Positions 51,852 to 61,536 of a stretch of DNA of 64,000 nucleotides are shown piece after piece. The translations under genes were made by a program, and so were the position numbers. Source of the DNA: Arthrobacter alpinus. GTDB taxonomy: Bacteria; Actinomycetota; Actinomycetes; Actinomycetales; Micrococcaceae. The first letter of the stretch is position 1; each line of letters starts with the position of its first letter. The stretch lies in assembly GCF_900105965.1 (NCBI RefSeq), contig NZ_FNTV01000001.1:3720001-3784000 (forward strand), in the 5' to 3' direction. A model generated the notes under the pieces. That model was not told where the DNA came from. It was given only the letters and a program-made list of their open reading frames with translations, and searched no databases.

Positions 51852-52738
51852 CCCCCACCCCCGACGCCGCATCACATAATGCTGTCTTTTCCCCAACGCT
51901 TCCTCACTTTGTGGGGGTCCTGGGAGGTGGGCGCATGGGGGCTGGGATCGCGCACGCTTTCCTGCTGGCCGGCTGCGACGTCCTGGTGGTGGAGCGCGAT
52001 CTCGATGCGGCCGAGGCTGCGCGTGTGCGCGTGGAATCCGCGGTAGCCAAGTCCGCGGAGCGGGGGGTGGTCGGAAACCCGGATGCGTTCTTGGCACGGC
52101 TGGCCGTCTCCACCGAGTATTCGGACTTTGCCCCGTGTGAATTGGTGGTGGAGGCAGTGCCGGAGATCTGGGATTTGAAGGTGGCGTCCCTGCAGGGTGT
52201 GGAGGAACAGCTGGCGGCCAACGCCGTGCTGGCCTCCAACACCTCCTCGCTGTCCATGACGGGGCTGGCCGCAGAACTGGCCCGGCCGGCGAACTTCATC
52301 GGCCTGCATTTTTTCAACCCGGTCCCGGCGTCCACGCTGATCGAGGTGGTCATCGCGCAGCAGACCAGGCCGGAACTGGTGGCCGCCGCGCGAGGTTGGG
52401 TGGAAGCCTTGGGGAAGACCGCCGTCGTGGTCAATGACGCACCGGGCTTTGCCTCCTCCAGGCTGGGCGTGGCCATTGCGCTGGAGGCCATGCGCATGGT
52501 CGAAGAGGGAGTGGCGAGCGCGGAGGACATCGACAACGCCATGGTGCTCGGCTACAAACACCCCACCGGGCCCCTGCGGACCACCGACATTGTGGGTCTG
52601 GACGTGCGCCTGGGCATTGCCGAATACCTGGCCGAAACGCTGGGCGAACGTTTTGCCCCGCCACAGATTTTGCGTGACAAGGTGGCCCGCGGCGAATTGG
52701 GCCGCAAGACCGGCCAAGGATTTTTCGACTGGGCCTAG
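51848..52738 (+). CDS. paaH: 3-hydroxyacyl-CoA dehydrogenase
   Basis: This NAD-dependent enzyme oxidises 3-hydroxyadipyl-CoA to beta-ketoadipyl-CoA. The 296-residue protein has the Rossmann motif VGVLGGGRMGAGIAHAFLLA and the catalytic HFFNPVPASTLIEVV region (His). The C-terminal dimerisation domain includes KTAVVVNDAPGFASSRL and GYKHPTGPLRTTDIVGLDVR. It has the short single-module form rather than the duplicated 475-residue form of E. coli PaaH. It overlaps paaF by 4 bp. Confidence 0.92.
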   Translation: MTPTPDAASHNAVFSPTLPHFVGVLGGGRMGAGIAHAFLLAGCDVLVVERDLDAAEAARVRVESAVAKSAERGVVGNPDAFLARLAVSTEYSDFAPCELVVEAVPEIWDLKVASLQGVEEQLAANAVLASNTSSLSMTGLAAELARPANFIGLHFFNPVPASTLIEVVIAQQTRPELVAAARGWVEALGKTAVVVNDAPGFASSRLGVAIALEAMRMVEEGVASAEDIDNAMVLGYKHPTGPLRTTDIVGLDVRLGIAEYLAETLGERFAPPQILRDKVARGELGRKTGQGFFDWA

Positions 52739-52778
52739 CAGCCCGCACCACGACCAACCCCGAAAGGACGGGTCAACG

Positions 52779-54926
52779 ATGACCACTGCACCGTCTATTG
52801 AAACTGTTCCGAGTTACATCCAGGATGCGTGGTGGACCCCGGCCGACGGCGTCACAGCCACCGATGCCCGCGATGCCAGTACCGGTGACGTGCTGGCGCG
52901 AGTGTCCGCCGAAGGGCTGGACCTGGGGGCCGCCGTCGAGCATGCCCGCACCGTGGGACAGGCTGAGCTGGGCAAGTTGACCATCCACGAACGGGCCCTG
53001 AAACTGCGTGAACTGGCCGCCTACCTCAACGGCCGCCGTGAAGAGCTCTACACAATCTCGGCCCGGACGGGCGCCACGAAGGTTGACTCCATGGTGGACA
53101 TAGACGGCGGCATTGGCGTGCTGTTCACGTTTTCCTCCAAGGGCCGGCGCGAGCTGCCCAACTCGAACGTGATTGTTGACGGCCCCGTGGAGGTCTTGTC
53201 GAAGGACGGCTCATTCATCGCCGAGCACATCTACACCCGGATTCCCGGCGTCGCCGCCCAAATCAACGCCTTCAACTTCCCCGTCTGGGGCATGCTGGAA
53301 AAGTTCGCCCCGGCATTCATGGCCGGGGTGCCCACCATCGTCAAGCCGGCCACACCCAGCGGATACCTGGCCGAGGCCGCAGTGCGCGCCATCGTCGAAT
53401 CGGGGATCCTGCCGGAGGGCTCGCTGCAACTCATCTCCGGCTCGGCCCGCACCTTGCTGGATGTGCTGGACTACCGCGACATGGTTTCCTTCACCGGCTC
53501 CGCCGCCACCGCCAGAACGCTCAAGAACCACCCGAACGTGGTTTTTGGCGGCGTCCGCTTCACAGCGGAAACCGACTCCCTGAACGCCGCCATCCTTGGC
53601 CCCGACGCCGTCCCGGGAACGCCGGAATTTGATGCCTTCATCAAGTCAGTGGTCACAGAGATGACGGTTAAGGCCGGCCAAAAGTGCACCTCGATCCGGC
53701 GCACCATTGTCCCCAACGAACTAAAACAGGCCGTCATCGACGCCATCGGTGCGCGCATCGATGAGCGTGTAGTGGTGGGCGACCCCCGCGCGGAAGGTGT
53801 CACGATGGGGGCGCTCGCCTCATTGGAACAGCTGGCCGACGTCCGCGCCGCCGTGGAAACCATGATCGCCGCCGGTGGTGAACTGGCGTACGGCACCCTC
53901 GATACGCCGACGGTGACCCGTGCCGACGGCTCCGTGGCCGCCGTCGTCGAGGGTGCGTTCATGACACCGGTTCTGCTGAGCTGGGCCAACGCCGAGGCCC
54001 CGGAAGTGCACGCGCTGGAGGCTTTTGGCCCCGTGTCCAGTGTGATTGGCTATGAAACGCACGACGGGGATCTCAGCGAGGCGGTCAGGCTCGCCGCGCT
54101 GGGGGCCGGTTCCCTGGTGGCGACCGTGTGCACGAACGATCCGGCAACGGCCCGGCAGCTGGTCACCGGGATCGCAGCCCACCACGGCCGCGTACTGGTG
54201 CTCAACCGTGAAGATGCCCGCACCTCCACCGGTCATGGTTCGCCCGTGCCGCACCTGGTGCACGGCGGGCCGGGTCGGGCAGGCGGCGGCGAAGAACTCG
54301 GTGGCATCCGCTCGGTTAAGCACCATATGCAGCGCACCGCCATTCAAGGCTCGCCCAACATGCTCACGGCCATTACGGGCGTCTGGCATGCAGGCGCGGA
54401 CCGGGTCGCGGCCGGCTCCGCAGAGTTTGGGGCAGTGGCCGGGGCGGTCCATCCGTTCCGAAAGTCCTTGGCGGAGCTGCGCATCGGGGATGCCTTCGCG
54501 TCGGGACTGCGCCAGATGACACTGGAAGACATCACGGCGTTTGCGAACTCCACAGGCGACACCTTCTACGCCCACACCGACGCCGTTGCCGCGAAAAAGA
54601 ACCCGTTCTTCCCGGGCATCGTGGCGCACGGCTATTTGCTCGTGTCATGGGCCGCCGGACTGTTCGTGGAGCCGGCGCCGGGGCCGGTGTTGGCCAACTA
54701 TGGGCTGGAATCGCTGCGCTTCATCACGCCCGTGGCCGCAGGCGACTCGATCCGGGTGACGCTGACGGCCAAGAAGATCACCCCGCGCGTCACGGATGAA
54801 TACGGTGAGGTGTGCTGGGATGCCATCTTGCACAACCAGGACGGCGAAATCGTGGCCACCTACGACGTGCTGACGCTCGTGGAAAAGCAAGACACGCTCT
54901 ACGCCCGCCTGCCGAACGTACAGTAG
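52779..54926 (+). CDS. paaZ: Bifunctional oxepin-CoA hydrolase / aldehyde dehydrogenase
   Basis: PaaZ opens the seven-membered oxepin-CoA ring with its C-terminal hydratase domain and oxidises the resulting semialdehyde with its N-terminal ALDH domain. The 715-residue protein has the ALDH fold over about residues 1-540, with the catalytic Cys in [11 protein letters not shown] and cofactor-loop [12 protein letters not shown] MaoC-like hotdog domain follows (about 560-700) with [23 protein letters not shown] and [15 protein letters not shown] start at ATG 52779, with AAAGGA upstream; the open frame extends back into paaH but has no supported start there. The stop lies inside the left arm of a strong hairpin. 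Confidence 0.95.
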   Translation: MTTAPSIETVPSYIQDAWWTPADGVTATDARDASTGDVLARVSAEGLDLGAAVEHARTVGQAELGKLTIHERALKLRELAAYLNGRREELYTISARTGATKVDSMVDIDGGIGVLFTFSSKGRRELPNSNVIVDGPVEVLSKDGSFIAEHIYTRIPGVAAQINAFNFPVWGMLEKFAPAFMAGVPTIVKPATPSGYLAEAAVRAIVESGILPEGSLQLISGSARTLLDVLDYRDMVSFTGSAATARTLKNHPNVVFGGVRFTAETDSLNAAILGPDAVPGTPEFDAFIKSVVTEMTVKAGQKCTSIRRTIVPNELKQAVIDAIGARIDERVVVGDPRAEGVTMGALASLEQLADVRAAVETMIAAGGELAYGTLDTPTVTRADGSVAAVVEGAFMTPVLLSWANAEAPEVHALEAFGPVSSVIGYETHDGDLSEAVRLAALGAGSLVATVCTNDPATARQLVTGIAAHHGRVLVLNREDARTSTGHGSPVPHLVHGGPGRAGGGEELGGIRSVKHHMQRTAIQGSPNMLTAITGVWHAGADRVAAGSAEFGAVAGAVHPFRKSLAELRIGDAFASGLRQMTLEDITAFANSTGDTFYAHTDAVAAKKNPFFPGIVAHGYLLVSWAAGLFVEPAPGPVLANYGLESLRFITPVAAGDSIRVTLTAKKITPRVTDEYGEVCWDAILHNQDGEIVATYDVLTLVEKQDTLYARLPNVQ

Positions 54927-54968
54927 TTGCTGATGTTTCGAGGCAACATCAGCAACTACTGTACGTTC
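54914..54968. terminator. Perfect 24-bp hairpin overlapping the paaZ stop codon
   Basis: The arms 54914-54937 and 54945-54968 are perfect complements around a 7-nt loop (TCGAGGC). The paaZ TAG (54924-54926) lies inside the left arm, and paaR ends at 54995 on the other strand. It is therefore a likely bidirectional terminator that includes the last codons of paaZ. Confidence 0.8.
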
Positions 54969-54994
54969 GCGAGGCAGGGCAGGTGTGGCCAGGG

Positions 54995-55618
54995 TCAGCG
55001 GCGCAGGCCTTCGAAGGTCAGGGAGATGACGTCGTCGGCCAGTTTCTTTGCCGTGAGGGCACCCCCGGGCTTGTACCATTCCACAATTGAGTTGATGGTG
55101 CCGAACAGGAGCCTGGTGATGGTGCCCGGGTCGATGTCGCTGCGCACCGAACCGTCCATTTGAGCGTCTGAGACCAAACCTGCAATGGTCTTGTCGAAGG
55201 TGCGGCGCCGGGACAGGGCCTGCCGTTCCATCTCGGTGTTGCCCCGCAACCGCAGGAGCAAGGTGACGAACGGCAGGCGTTGCACCAGCACGGCCATGGT
55301 GCCACGCAGAACAAACTCAAGGCGTGCCTGGGCAGCTCCGGAGGTTGCGCCGTCGAGGGTCAGAACTTCTTCCAAACCACCCAGGGCTTCCTCGAGGGCC
55401 AGCCGCAGCAGCTCCTCCTTGGAGGGCACATGGTGGTAGATGGCGGATTTGGAAATGCCCAAATTCTCCGCCAGGATCCCCATCGACGTGGCCTCGTAGC
55501 CGTGCCTGTTGAAGACGTCGACGGCGATGCGCAACACCGACTGTTGGTCGTATCCTGGGCGCCCGCGTTTGGTGGCGGGAGGCTGGGAAGCTGTAGCGGC
55601 GGGGTGGGTGGAGGGCAT
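54995..55618 (-). CDS. paaR: TetR-family repressor of phenylacetate catabolism
   Basis: The 207-residue protein has the TetR DNA-binding domain at about residues 15-65: SVLRIAVDVFNRHGYEATSM, LGISKSAIYHHVPSKEELL. The remainder is a ligand-binding domain. In Gram-positive and some other bacteria PaaR, a TetR protein, replaces the GntR-type PaaX and is released by phenylacetyl-CoA. Its position between paaZ and paaK and the three matching operator candidates support the assignment. I start at ATG 55618 (MPSTHPAAT), with AGGA close upstream; the longer frame to 55663 is less likely. Confidence 0.87.
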   Translation of the reverse strand: MPSTHPAATASQPPATKRGRPGYDQQSVLRIAVDVFNRHGYEATSMGILAENLGISKSAIYHHVPSKEELLRLALEEALGGLEEVLTLDGATSGAAQARLEFVLRGTMAVLVQRLPFVTLLLRLRGNTEMERQALSRRRTFDKTIAGLVSDAQMDGSVRSDIDPGTITRLLFGTINSIVEWYKPGGALTAKKLADDVISLTFEGLRR

Positions 55619-55699
55619 GGTTCCTAGTTTCTCACGGTCCCCAGCCGCTCCCGACGCTCGCAAGCTCGCATCGGGTTCCTCGCGGCCGGAGGCCCTGGG

Positions 55700-57010
55700 T
55701 TAGGGGCGGTTGTCGAAGATTCGTTTGAGCTTCCCGTTGGATCGCTCCAAGGTGCCTGGAGCGACCATGTCAATGGTGCAGGAGGAACCCACATGGATCT
55801 TGATTTGGGACTTCAGTGTTTCGGCTGCGGCGGTTCGTTCGGCCGCTGTGGTGTTCTCCCGCGGCTCGATGTGAATGGTCATCTCATCCATGCGAGCCGT
55901 GCGGGTCAGCTCCAGTTGGAAGTGCGGGCTCAGGGCCGGGATGCGCAGCGCGATCTCCTCGATCTGGGACGGGAACAAGTTCACCCCGCGCAAAATAATC
56001 ATGTCGTCGCTGCGGCCGGTGATTCGGGCCATCCGCCGCATGGAAGGGCGTGCGGTTCCCGGCAGCAGCCGGGAGAGGTCCTTGGTGCGGTAGCGGATGA
56101 TCGGCAGCGCCTCCTTGGTCAGCGAGGTGAACACCAGCTCGCCTTCCTCGCCGTCGGACAGCACCGTGGAGTGATCGAAGGGGTCAATGATTTCCGGCCG
56201 GAAATGATCCTCCCAGATGTGGTTGCCGTCCTTGGTTTCCACGGATTCACCGGCCACCCCGGGCCCCATGACCTCGGACAAGCCGTAGATGTCGCAGGCC
56301 TGGATATCCAGGCCCTGCTCCAGTTCGTGGCGCATTTCCTCGGTCCACGGTTCGGCCCCACAGACGGCAAATTTCAAGGAGGTGCTGCGCGGGTCGATGC
56401 CGCGGTGCTGCATGGCGTCCATGATGGTCAACAGGTACGTGGGCGTGCACATGATGGCATCCGGCTCAAAGTCGGTGATCAGCTGGATCTGCTTTTCCGT
56501 CTGCCCGCCGGACATGGGGATGACGGTGGTGCCCAGCGCCTCGGCTCCATAGTGGGCGCCGAGCCCACCGGTGAACAGCCCGTACCCGTAGGCGTTGTGG
56601 ACCTTCATGCCGGGGCGGACTCCCGATGCGCGCATGCAACGGGCCACGAGGGACGCCCAGACCTTGATGTCGTTGGCCGTGTAGCCCACCACGGTGGGAC
56701 GGCCCGTGGTGCCGGAGCTGGCGTGGATGCGAACCACCTCGCTTTGCGGCACGGCGAACATGCCGAAGGGGTACTCCTGGCGCAGGTCTTCCTTGGTGGT
56801 GTACGGAAACTTGGCCAGGTCGGCCAGTTCCTTCAAATCGGAAGGATGGATGCCGGCTTCATCAAATTTGCGCTTGTACAGGGGCACGCGGCTGTAGGCA
56901 TAGGCAAGCGTGTGTTGCAGGCGGCTCAGCTGCAGTGCCTCGAGCTCGTCGCGGCCCATCAGCTCCGCGGCATCCAACTTTGACGGGTCAATTACGGCGG
57001 AGTCAGTCAT
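55700..57010 (-). CDS. paaK: Phenylacetate-CoA ligase
   Basis: PaaK activates phenylacetate to phenylacetyl-CoA with ATP, the entry step of the pathway. The 436-residue protein shows the ligase-specific P-loop HASSGTTGRPTVVGYT (about 92-107), then NAYGYGLFTGGLGAHYG, YGLSEVMGPGVAGE, and the C-terminal ITGRSDDMIILRGVNLFPSQIEE hinge. The length equals the family standard. It overlaps paaI by 8 bp (57003-57010), so the two are cotranscribed from the PaaR-controlled promoter upstream of paaI. Confidence 0.96.
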   Translation of the reverse strand: MTDSAVIDPSKLDAAELMGRDELEALQLSRLQHTLAYAYSRVPLYKRKFDEAGIHPSDLKELADLAKFPYTTKEDLRQEYPFGMFAVPQSEVVRIHASSGTTGRPTVVGYTANDIKVWASLVARCMRASGVRPGMKVHNAYGYGLFTGGLGAHYGAEALGTTVIPMSGGQTEKQIQLITDFEPDAIMCTPTYLLTIMDAMQHRGIDPRSTSLKFAVCGAEPWTEEMRHELEQGLDIQACDIYGLSEVMGPGVAGESVETKDGNHIWEDHFRPEIIDPFDHSTVLSDGEEGELVFTSLTKEALPIIRYRTKDLSRLLPGTARPSMRRMARITGRSDDMIILRGVNLFPSQIEEIALRIPALSPHFQLELTRTARMDEMTIHIEPRENTTAAERTAAAETLKSQIKIHVGSSCTIDMVAPGTLERSNGKLKRIFDNRP

Positions 57011-57464
57011 CGGCGAGGGACCTTTCTGGCTGGGTGTGGCGGTTGGGGATAGTCCGGCTGCGGCCGCGAAATTCGGCGATCACCGTGGTGCCACCCGGGT
57101 CCCCAGAGACTATTTGGACGTCGTACAGTCCGCTGCGGCCTTGCTCGTGGCGGCGCGTGGCGACGGCGGTGATGCGCTGGCCCGCCCGGCTGGGCGCCAG
57201 AAAGTTCACGTCGACGCCGGCCGCAACAGTCACAGTGTCGCCGTCGCTGTCGGTGGGGTTGCAGGCCAGTGCAAAGGCCGAGTCGGCGAGGGCGAAAATC
57301 ATGCCGCCGTGGGTGATGCCGAACCCGTTCATCATTTCCGGGCGCAGGGTCATGGCGATGGTGGCCTGTCCGTCGGCGACGTGCAGGACCTCAATTCCGA
57401 GCCACTGCGATGCATGGTCATTGGAGAGCAGCGGATGGTCGGTTCCCGGCATGTTTGAACCCAT
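57003..57464 (-). CDS. paaI: Hotdog-fold phenylacetyl-CoA thioesterase
   Basis: PaaI hydrolyses dead-end or excess ring-hydroxylated phenylacetyl-CoA esters. The 153-residue protein has the hotdog signature FGITHGGMIFALADSAFALACN with the catalytic-region His-Gly-Gly and Asp, then VAAGVDVNFLAPSRAGQRITAVA. AGGAG lies 7 nt before the ATG. The promoter region just upstream holds an operator variant at 57484-57505. Confidence 0.93.
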   Translation of the reverse strand: MGSNMPGTDHPLLSNDHASQWLGIEVLHVADGQATIAMTLRPEMMNGFGITHGGMIFALADSAFALACNPTDSDGDTVTVAAGVDVNFLAPSRAGQRITAVATRRHEQGRSGLYDVQIVSGDPGGTTVIAEFRGRSRTIPNRHTQPERSLADD

Positions 57465-57483
57465 GTGGTGCTCCTCACTTTTC

Positions 57484-57529
57484 TTACCGAATGTTCATTA
57501 GGTAATACCCTTCCGTGGTGTTCTGTCAA
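57484..57529 (-). promoter_or_regulatory. Promoter and PaaR operator variant of paaI-paaK
   Basis: On the minus strand TTGACA (57524-57529) and TATTAC (57502-57507) form a promoter with 16-nt spacing. TTACCGAATGTTCATTAGGTAA (57484-57505) overlaps the -10 box and resembles the complement of the two identical operators. Its outer TTACC/GGTAA arms are palindromic. Confidence 0.68.
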
Positions 57530-57555
57530 TCCAGGCCTGCGGGGCAGGGGGTCGA

Positions 57556-57601
57556 TTGACGAGTCGGCGGTCACGTTATATTCTGAACGAACGGTCGGTA
57601 A
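57556..57601 (+). promoter_or_regulatory. Promoter and PaaR operator of paaABCDE
   Basis: TTGACG (57556-57561), a 17-nt spacer and TATTCT (57579-57584) form a good sigma70-type promoter. GAACGAACGGTCGGTAA (57585-57601) starts directly after the -10 box, so a bound repressor would cover the transcription start. Confidence 0.8.
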
Positions 57602-57640
57602 TTAATGTCGGCAAAAACCCGTGCACATCAAGGAGAAGTC

Positions 57641-58639
57641 ATGGCACAGAACCTGCAGTCCGGGGGGACATCCGCACAGAGCCAGGCCGCACAGGACGCT
57701 GCCGGGCAAGACAACTTTGATGCAATTATCGCCAAGGACTCCCGGATCGAACCACGTGACTGGATGCCGGACGCCTACCGTCGCTCGCTGGTGCGTCAAA
57801 TCTCCCAGCACGCCCATTCGGAGATCATTGGCATGCAGCCCGAGGCCAATTGGATCACCCGGGCGCCTAGCCTTAAGCGCAAGTCGATCCTCATGGCCAA
57901 GGTCCAGGACGAGGCTGGTCATGGTTTGTACCTGTACTCGGCCGCCGAAACCCTTGGCACCTCGCGGGACGAGATGATGGATGCGCTGGTGGCCGGCAAG
58001 GCCCGCTATTCGTCGATCTTTAACTACCCCGCCGTTACCTGGGCGGATATGGGTGCCATTGGCTGGATGGTGGACGGAGCCGCCATCTGCAATCAAGTTC
58101 CGCTGTGCCGGGCCTCCTTCGGTCCCTACGGCCGGGCCATGGTCCGGGTTTGCAAGGAGGAATCGTTCCACCAGCGCCAGGGATTCGAGATCCTTTTGGA
58201 ACTGGCCAACGGCACCCCGGAACAGCGCGCCATGGCCCAGGATGCGGTGAATCGCTGGTACGCCCCGTCGTTGATGATGTTTGGGCCGCCGGACGACGAT
58301 TCCCCCAATTCCAAGCAGTCCATGGCGTGGAACATCAAACGCTTCAGCAACGACGAGCTTCGCAACCGCTTTGTGGGAATGCTCGTTGAGCAGGTCAAGG
58401 TGCTTGGCCTGACCCTGCCCGATGACCAGATCGCCTTCAACGAGAAGACCAACAAGTGGGATCACGGCCCGTTGGATTGGGAAGAGTTCAAGGAAGTCTT
58501 GGCCGGCCGCGGCCCCTGCAACGCCCAGCGTCTGGAGCGCCGCCGCTCGGCCCATGAAGAAGGCGCCTGGGTTCGTGAGGCCGCCGCGGCCTATGCCGAC
58601 AAGCAGGCCGCCAAGCACGCACAGAAAGCAGCAGCCTAA
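57641..58639 (+). CDS. paaA: Phenylacetyl-CoA epoxidase subunit A (catalytic diiron subunit)
   Basis: PaaA is the oxygenase subunit of the PaaABCE complex that forms 1,2-epoxyphenylacetyl-CoA. The 332-residue protein shows diiron ligand regions [17 protein letters not shown] and [18 protein letters not shown], and an early [12 protein letters not shown] start at ATG 57641 (MAQNLQSGG), with AAGGAG 6 nt upstream, rather than at an earlier in-frame start at 57605 next to the operator. It is the first gene of paaABCDE. Confidence 0.96.
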   Translation: MAQNLQSGGTSAQSQAAQDAAGQDNFDAIIAKDSRIEPRDWMPDAYRRSLVRQISQHAHSEIIGMQPEANWITRAPSLKRKSILMAKVQDEAGHGLYLYSAAETLGTSRDEMMDALVAGKARYSSIFNYPAVTWADMGAIGWMVDGAAICNQVPLCRASFGPYGRAMVRVCKEESFHQRQGFEILLELANGTPEQRAMAQDAVNRWYAPSLMMFGPPDDDSPNSKQSMAWNIKRFSNDELRNRFVGMLVEQVKVLGLTLPDDQIAFNEKTNKWDHGPLDWEEFKEVLAGRGPCNAQRLERRRSAHEEGAWVREAAAAYADKQAAKHAQKAAA

Positions 58640-58641
58640 CC

Positions 58642-58974
58642 ATGAACGCGCAAGAATTCGCTGAAAGTTCGACGGCGGCCCCCGCCGAAGCTGCCCACCG
58701 CTGGCCCCTGTGGGAGGTGTTCGTGCGGTCCAACCGCGGCCTCAGCCACGTCCATGCCGGATCCCTGCATGCGCCCGATGCATCCATGGCCCTGCGCAAC
58801 GCCCGTGACCTGTACACCCGCCGCAACGAGGGCGTGTCCATCTGGGTTGTCCCGGCCGAAGCCATCGCCGCCTCCGACCCCGATTCCAAGGGCTCCTTCT
58901 TTGAATCGCCACAGGGCAAGGACTACCGGCACGCGACCTATTACACCAAGAGCGAAGGGGTGAAACACCTGTGA
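58642..58974 (+). CDS. paaB: Phenylacetyl-CoA epoxidase subunit B
   Basis: The 110-residue subunit is required for assembly of the multicomponent oxygenase. It has the conserved core WPLWEVFVRSNRGLSHVHAG, then SLHAPDASMALRNARDLYTR and SIWVVPAEAIAASDP. The gene starts 2 bp after paaA and overlaps paaC by 4 bp (GTGA). Confidence 0.95.
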   Translation: MNAQEFAESSTAAPAEAAHRWPLWEVFVRSNRGLSHVHAGSLHAPDASMALRNARDLYTRRNEGVSIWVVPAEAIAASDPDSKGSFFESPQGKDYRHATYYTKSEGVKHL

Positions 58975-59819
58975 CGCAGCCCCTGGGCGACGCATCCGCC
59001 TCCGCTACCCGCATCACGCCCGGCAACGCCCTGCGCCCGGAGGACATTGCGCTCGCCGCACGCCAGGGAGCCGAGAAGCCCAGTGAAGACGTCGCGGAAT
59101 ATGCGCTGCGCCTGGGCGATGATGCCTTGGTCCTGGCGCAGCGCCTGGGCCACTGGATTTCCCGCGCCCCCGAGTTGGAGGAAGATGTGGCGTTGGGCAA
59201 CATCGCCCTGGACCAGCTTGGCCACGCCCGCTCCTTCCTGATATACGCGGGAAGCGCGTGGGGCAAGAGCGAGGACGATCTTGCCTACTTCCGCCGCGAA
59301 CCGGAATTCCGTTCGGCCCACCTGTTCGAGCAGCCCAACGGCGACTTTGCCGCCACGATCGCCCGCCAATTCATCGCGGCCAACTACCAGTTCCCGCTCT
59401 ACCGGGAGCTGACCCAATCAAGCGATCCGATGCTGGCCGCGATCGCCGCCAAGGCCGTCAAGGAAGTGGACTACCACCTGGACCACAGCACGCAATGGGT
59501 GCTGCGCCTGGCTGGCGGCACCGGCGAATCCCGCCGCCGCATGGTGGCCGGGCTGAACTTGATGTGGCCATTCTTGGGGGAGCTGTTCGAGGATGATGCG
59601 CTGACGGAGCGGCTCGGCAGTGCCGGAGTGGTCCCCTCCAGCCTGCGCGCGGAATTTGACCGGGTCACCGGAGACGTCCTGGCCGAAGCGGAACTGGATG
59701 TCCCGGCGCTGCCCATGGCCACCGGAGGCGGCCGGCGCGGGCGCCACTCCGAGCACCTGGGCTACCTGCTGGCCGAAATGCAGGTGCTGGCGCGCGAATA
59801 CCCCGGGGCAAGCTGGTGA
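58971..59819 (+). CDS. paaC: Phenylacetyl-CoA epoxidase subunit C
   Basis: PaaC is the structural diiron-fold partner of PaaA in the epoxidase. The 282-residue protein contains YALRLGDDALVLAQRLGHW, APELEEDVALGNIALDQLGH and AVKEVDYHLDHSTQWVLRLA. The GTG start overlaps the paaB stop (GTGA), and the stop overlaps the GTG of paaD in the same way. This makes the operon tightly coupled. Confidence 0.95.
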   Translation: MTQPLGDASASATRITPGNALRPEDIALAARQGAEKPSEDVAEYALRLGDDALVLAQRLGHWISRAPELEEDVALGNIALDQLGHARSFLIYAGSAWGKSEDDLAYFRREPEFRSAHLFEQPNGDFAATIARQFIAANYQFPLYRELTQSSDPMLAAIAAKAVKEVDYHLDHSTQWVLRLAGGTGESRRRMVAGLNLMWPFLGELFEDDALTERLGSAGVVPSSLRAEFDRVTGDVLAEAELDVPALPMATGGGRRGRHSEHLGYLLAEMQVLAREYPGASW

Positions 59820-60346
59820 CCGCCGTGGACATGAAGGAACGGACGGTGCAGCAGGCGGCCTGGGACATTGCCACCCGCGTCTGCGACCCCGAGATCCCTG
59901 TACTGACCATTGCCGATCTGGGCATCCTGCGCGCCGTTGAAGTGCACGACGCCGACACCGGCTCGCCACATATTCGGGTCACCATCACGCCCACCTACTC
60001 CGGCTGCCCCGCCATGGATGCCATCCGCGATGATCTGCTCAGCGTGTTTGCCGCCGAAGGCTACACATACGTCGACGTCGCCATGGTGTTGGCGCCGGCC
60101 TGGACCACCGACTGGATGACCGATGCCGGCAAGGCCAAGCTGGAGGAATATGGGATCGCCGCCCCCAGCGGCCATTCAGGTGCCGGCGGCCACAGCGGCC
60201 GTGTCCGGCTGGCGCTGGCAGTGAAGTGCCCGCAATGCCAGTCGCTGAAAACGAAGGAAATCACCCGTTTCGGCTCCACGTCCTGCAAAGCGTTGTACGT
60301 TTGCCAGGACTGCAAGGAACCCTTTGACTACTTCAAGGTGATCTAA
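59816..60346 (+). CDS. paaD: Phenylacetate degradation protein D (Fe-S maturation, DUF59/MIP18 type)
   Basis: PaaD is needed for epoxidase activity, probably in Fe-S or metal-centre maturation. The 176-residue protein has an N-terminal MIP18/DUF59 domain (residues about 10-100) with RVCDPEIPVLTIADLGILR and PTYSGCPAMDAI carrying the conserved Cys. A C-terminal zinc-ribbon-like part has Cys pairs in KCPQCQSLKTKEITRFGSTS and YVCQDCKEPFDYF. The spacer is Gly/His-rich. The stop overlaps the paaE ATG (TAATG). Confidence 0.94.
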   Translation: MTAVDMKERTVQQAAWDIATRVCDPEIPVLTIADLGILRAVEVHDADTGSPHIRVTITPTYSGCPAMDAIRDDLLSVFAAEGYTYVDVAMVLAPAWTTDWMTDAGKAKLEEYGIAAPSGHSGAGGHSGRVRLALAVKCPQCQSLKTKEITRFGSTSCKALYVCQDCKEPFDYFKVI

Positions 60347-61536
60347 TGACCGTTCCCGCTGATGCCGCCGCCCGGCGCCGAGCCGCCTTCCACTCCCTGA
60401 CCGTGTCGCAGGTCCGCAGGCTCACCGACGACGCCATCGAGGTCACCTTCGCCGTTCCGCCCGAGCTGGCCGGCTACTACGACTACCTCCCCGGCCAATA
60501 TGTGGCGCTGCGCTTGCAGATGCCCGACGACGACGGCGTGAGCCGCGAGGTGCGCCGCAGCTACTCCATCTGCGCCCCGCCGGCCGCCTTCGCCGACGGA
60601 AGCTCGGAAATCCGGGTGGCCATCAAGCGCGATCTCGGCGGGCAGTTCTCCACCTGGGCCAACGCCGAGCTGGCGGCTGGCACCACGATGGATGTCATGA
60701 GCCCCATGGGCGCCTTCATCTCCAAGCACGGCGGTGTCTCCAACGTGCTCACCGGCCTGAATCACCCCGAAGACCTGGTTCGCGAGGCAGGCACGTTCGT
60801 GGCGATCGCCGCCGGCTCCGGCATCACGCCTGTCATCGCCCTGGCACGCACACTGCTGGCCGCCAACGCTGAGACCCGCTTTGACCTCATCTACGCGAAC
60901 AAGGCCTCCATGGACGTCATGTTCCTGGAAGAGTTGGCCGACCTCAAGGACAAGTACCCGGCCAGGCTGGCCCTGCACCACGTCCTCTCCCGGGAACAGC
61001 GCATCGCCCCGCTCATGAGCGGCCGGCTCGACGCCGACAAGCTCGAGGCACTGCTCGGCACCGCCATCCACAGCGACGACGTGGACGAATGGTTCCTGTG
61101 CGGGCCCTTTGAACTCGTCCAACTGTGCCGTGACACGCTTGCCGCCCGTGGTGTGCCCCGGGCCCGGATCCGGTTCGAACTGTTCACCACCGGAACGCCC
61201 AGCCGCCCGGAAGGACAGGCCGGACGCCGCGTCATCGTGGACGGATCCGAGGAAAACTACAAGATCACCTTCACCCTCGACGGGCTCAAGGCCGACATCC
61301 TCAGCCCCACCCACGCCCGCGAATCCATCCTCAACGCGGCCCTGCGCGTGCGCCCCGACGTCCCCTTCGCCTGCGCCGGCGGCGTCTGCGGCACCTGCCG
61401 GGCCAAGCTCGTCTCGGGCCACGTGGAGATGGAGGAGAACTACGCACTGGAGCCGGACGAGGTGGCCAATGGCTACGTCCTCACCTGCCAGTCCCGTCCC
61501 ACGACGCCCGAGGTCACCGTTGACTACGACGGCTAG
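60346..61536 (+). CDS. paaE: Phenylacetyl-CoA epoxidase reductase subunit E
   Basis: PaaE passes electrons from NADPH through FAD and a 2Fe-2S centre to the diiron oxygenase. The 396-residue protein has a ferredoxin-reductase N-terminal part: FAD-binding VRRSYSICAPPA, AIAAGSGITPVIALARTLLA for NAD(P)H and CGPFELVQLCRDTL. It also has a plant-type ferredoxin C terminus with cluster cysteines in FACAGGVCGTCRAKLVSG and VLTCQSRP. It is the last gene of paaABCDE proper; paaG follows after 145 bp. Confidence 0.96.
   Translation: MTVPADAAARRRAAFHSLTVSQVRRLTDDAIEVTFAVPPELAGYYDYLPGQYVALRLQMPDDDGVSREVRRSYSICAPPAAFADGSSEIRVAIKRDLGGQFSTWANAELAAGTTMDVMSPMGAFISKHGGVSNVLTGLNHPEDLVREAGTFVAIAAGSGITPVIALARTLLAANAETRFDLIYANKASMDVMFLEELADLKDKYPARLALHHVLSREQRIAPLMSGRLDADKLEALLGTAIHSDDVDEWFLCGPFELVQLCRDTLAARGVPRARIRFELFTTGTPSRPEGQAGRRVIVDGSEENYKITFTLDGLKADILSPTHARESILNAALRVRPDVPFACAGGVCGTCRAKLVSGHVEMEENYALEPDEVANGYVLTCQSRPTTPEVTVDYDG

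Noticed and set aside
55793..56983. 396-codon frame antisense to paaK
   Set aside because: It is a complementary-frame artefact of high-GC coding sequence; paaK motifs are unambiguous on the other strand.
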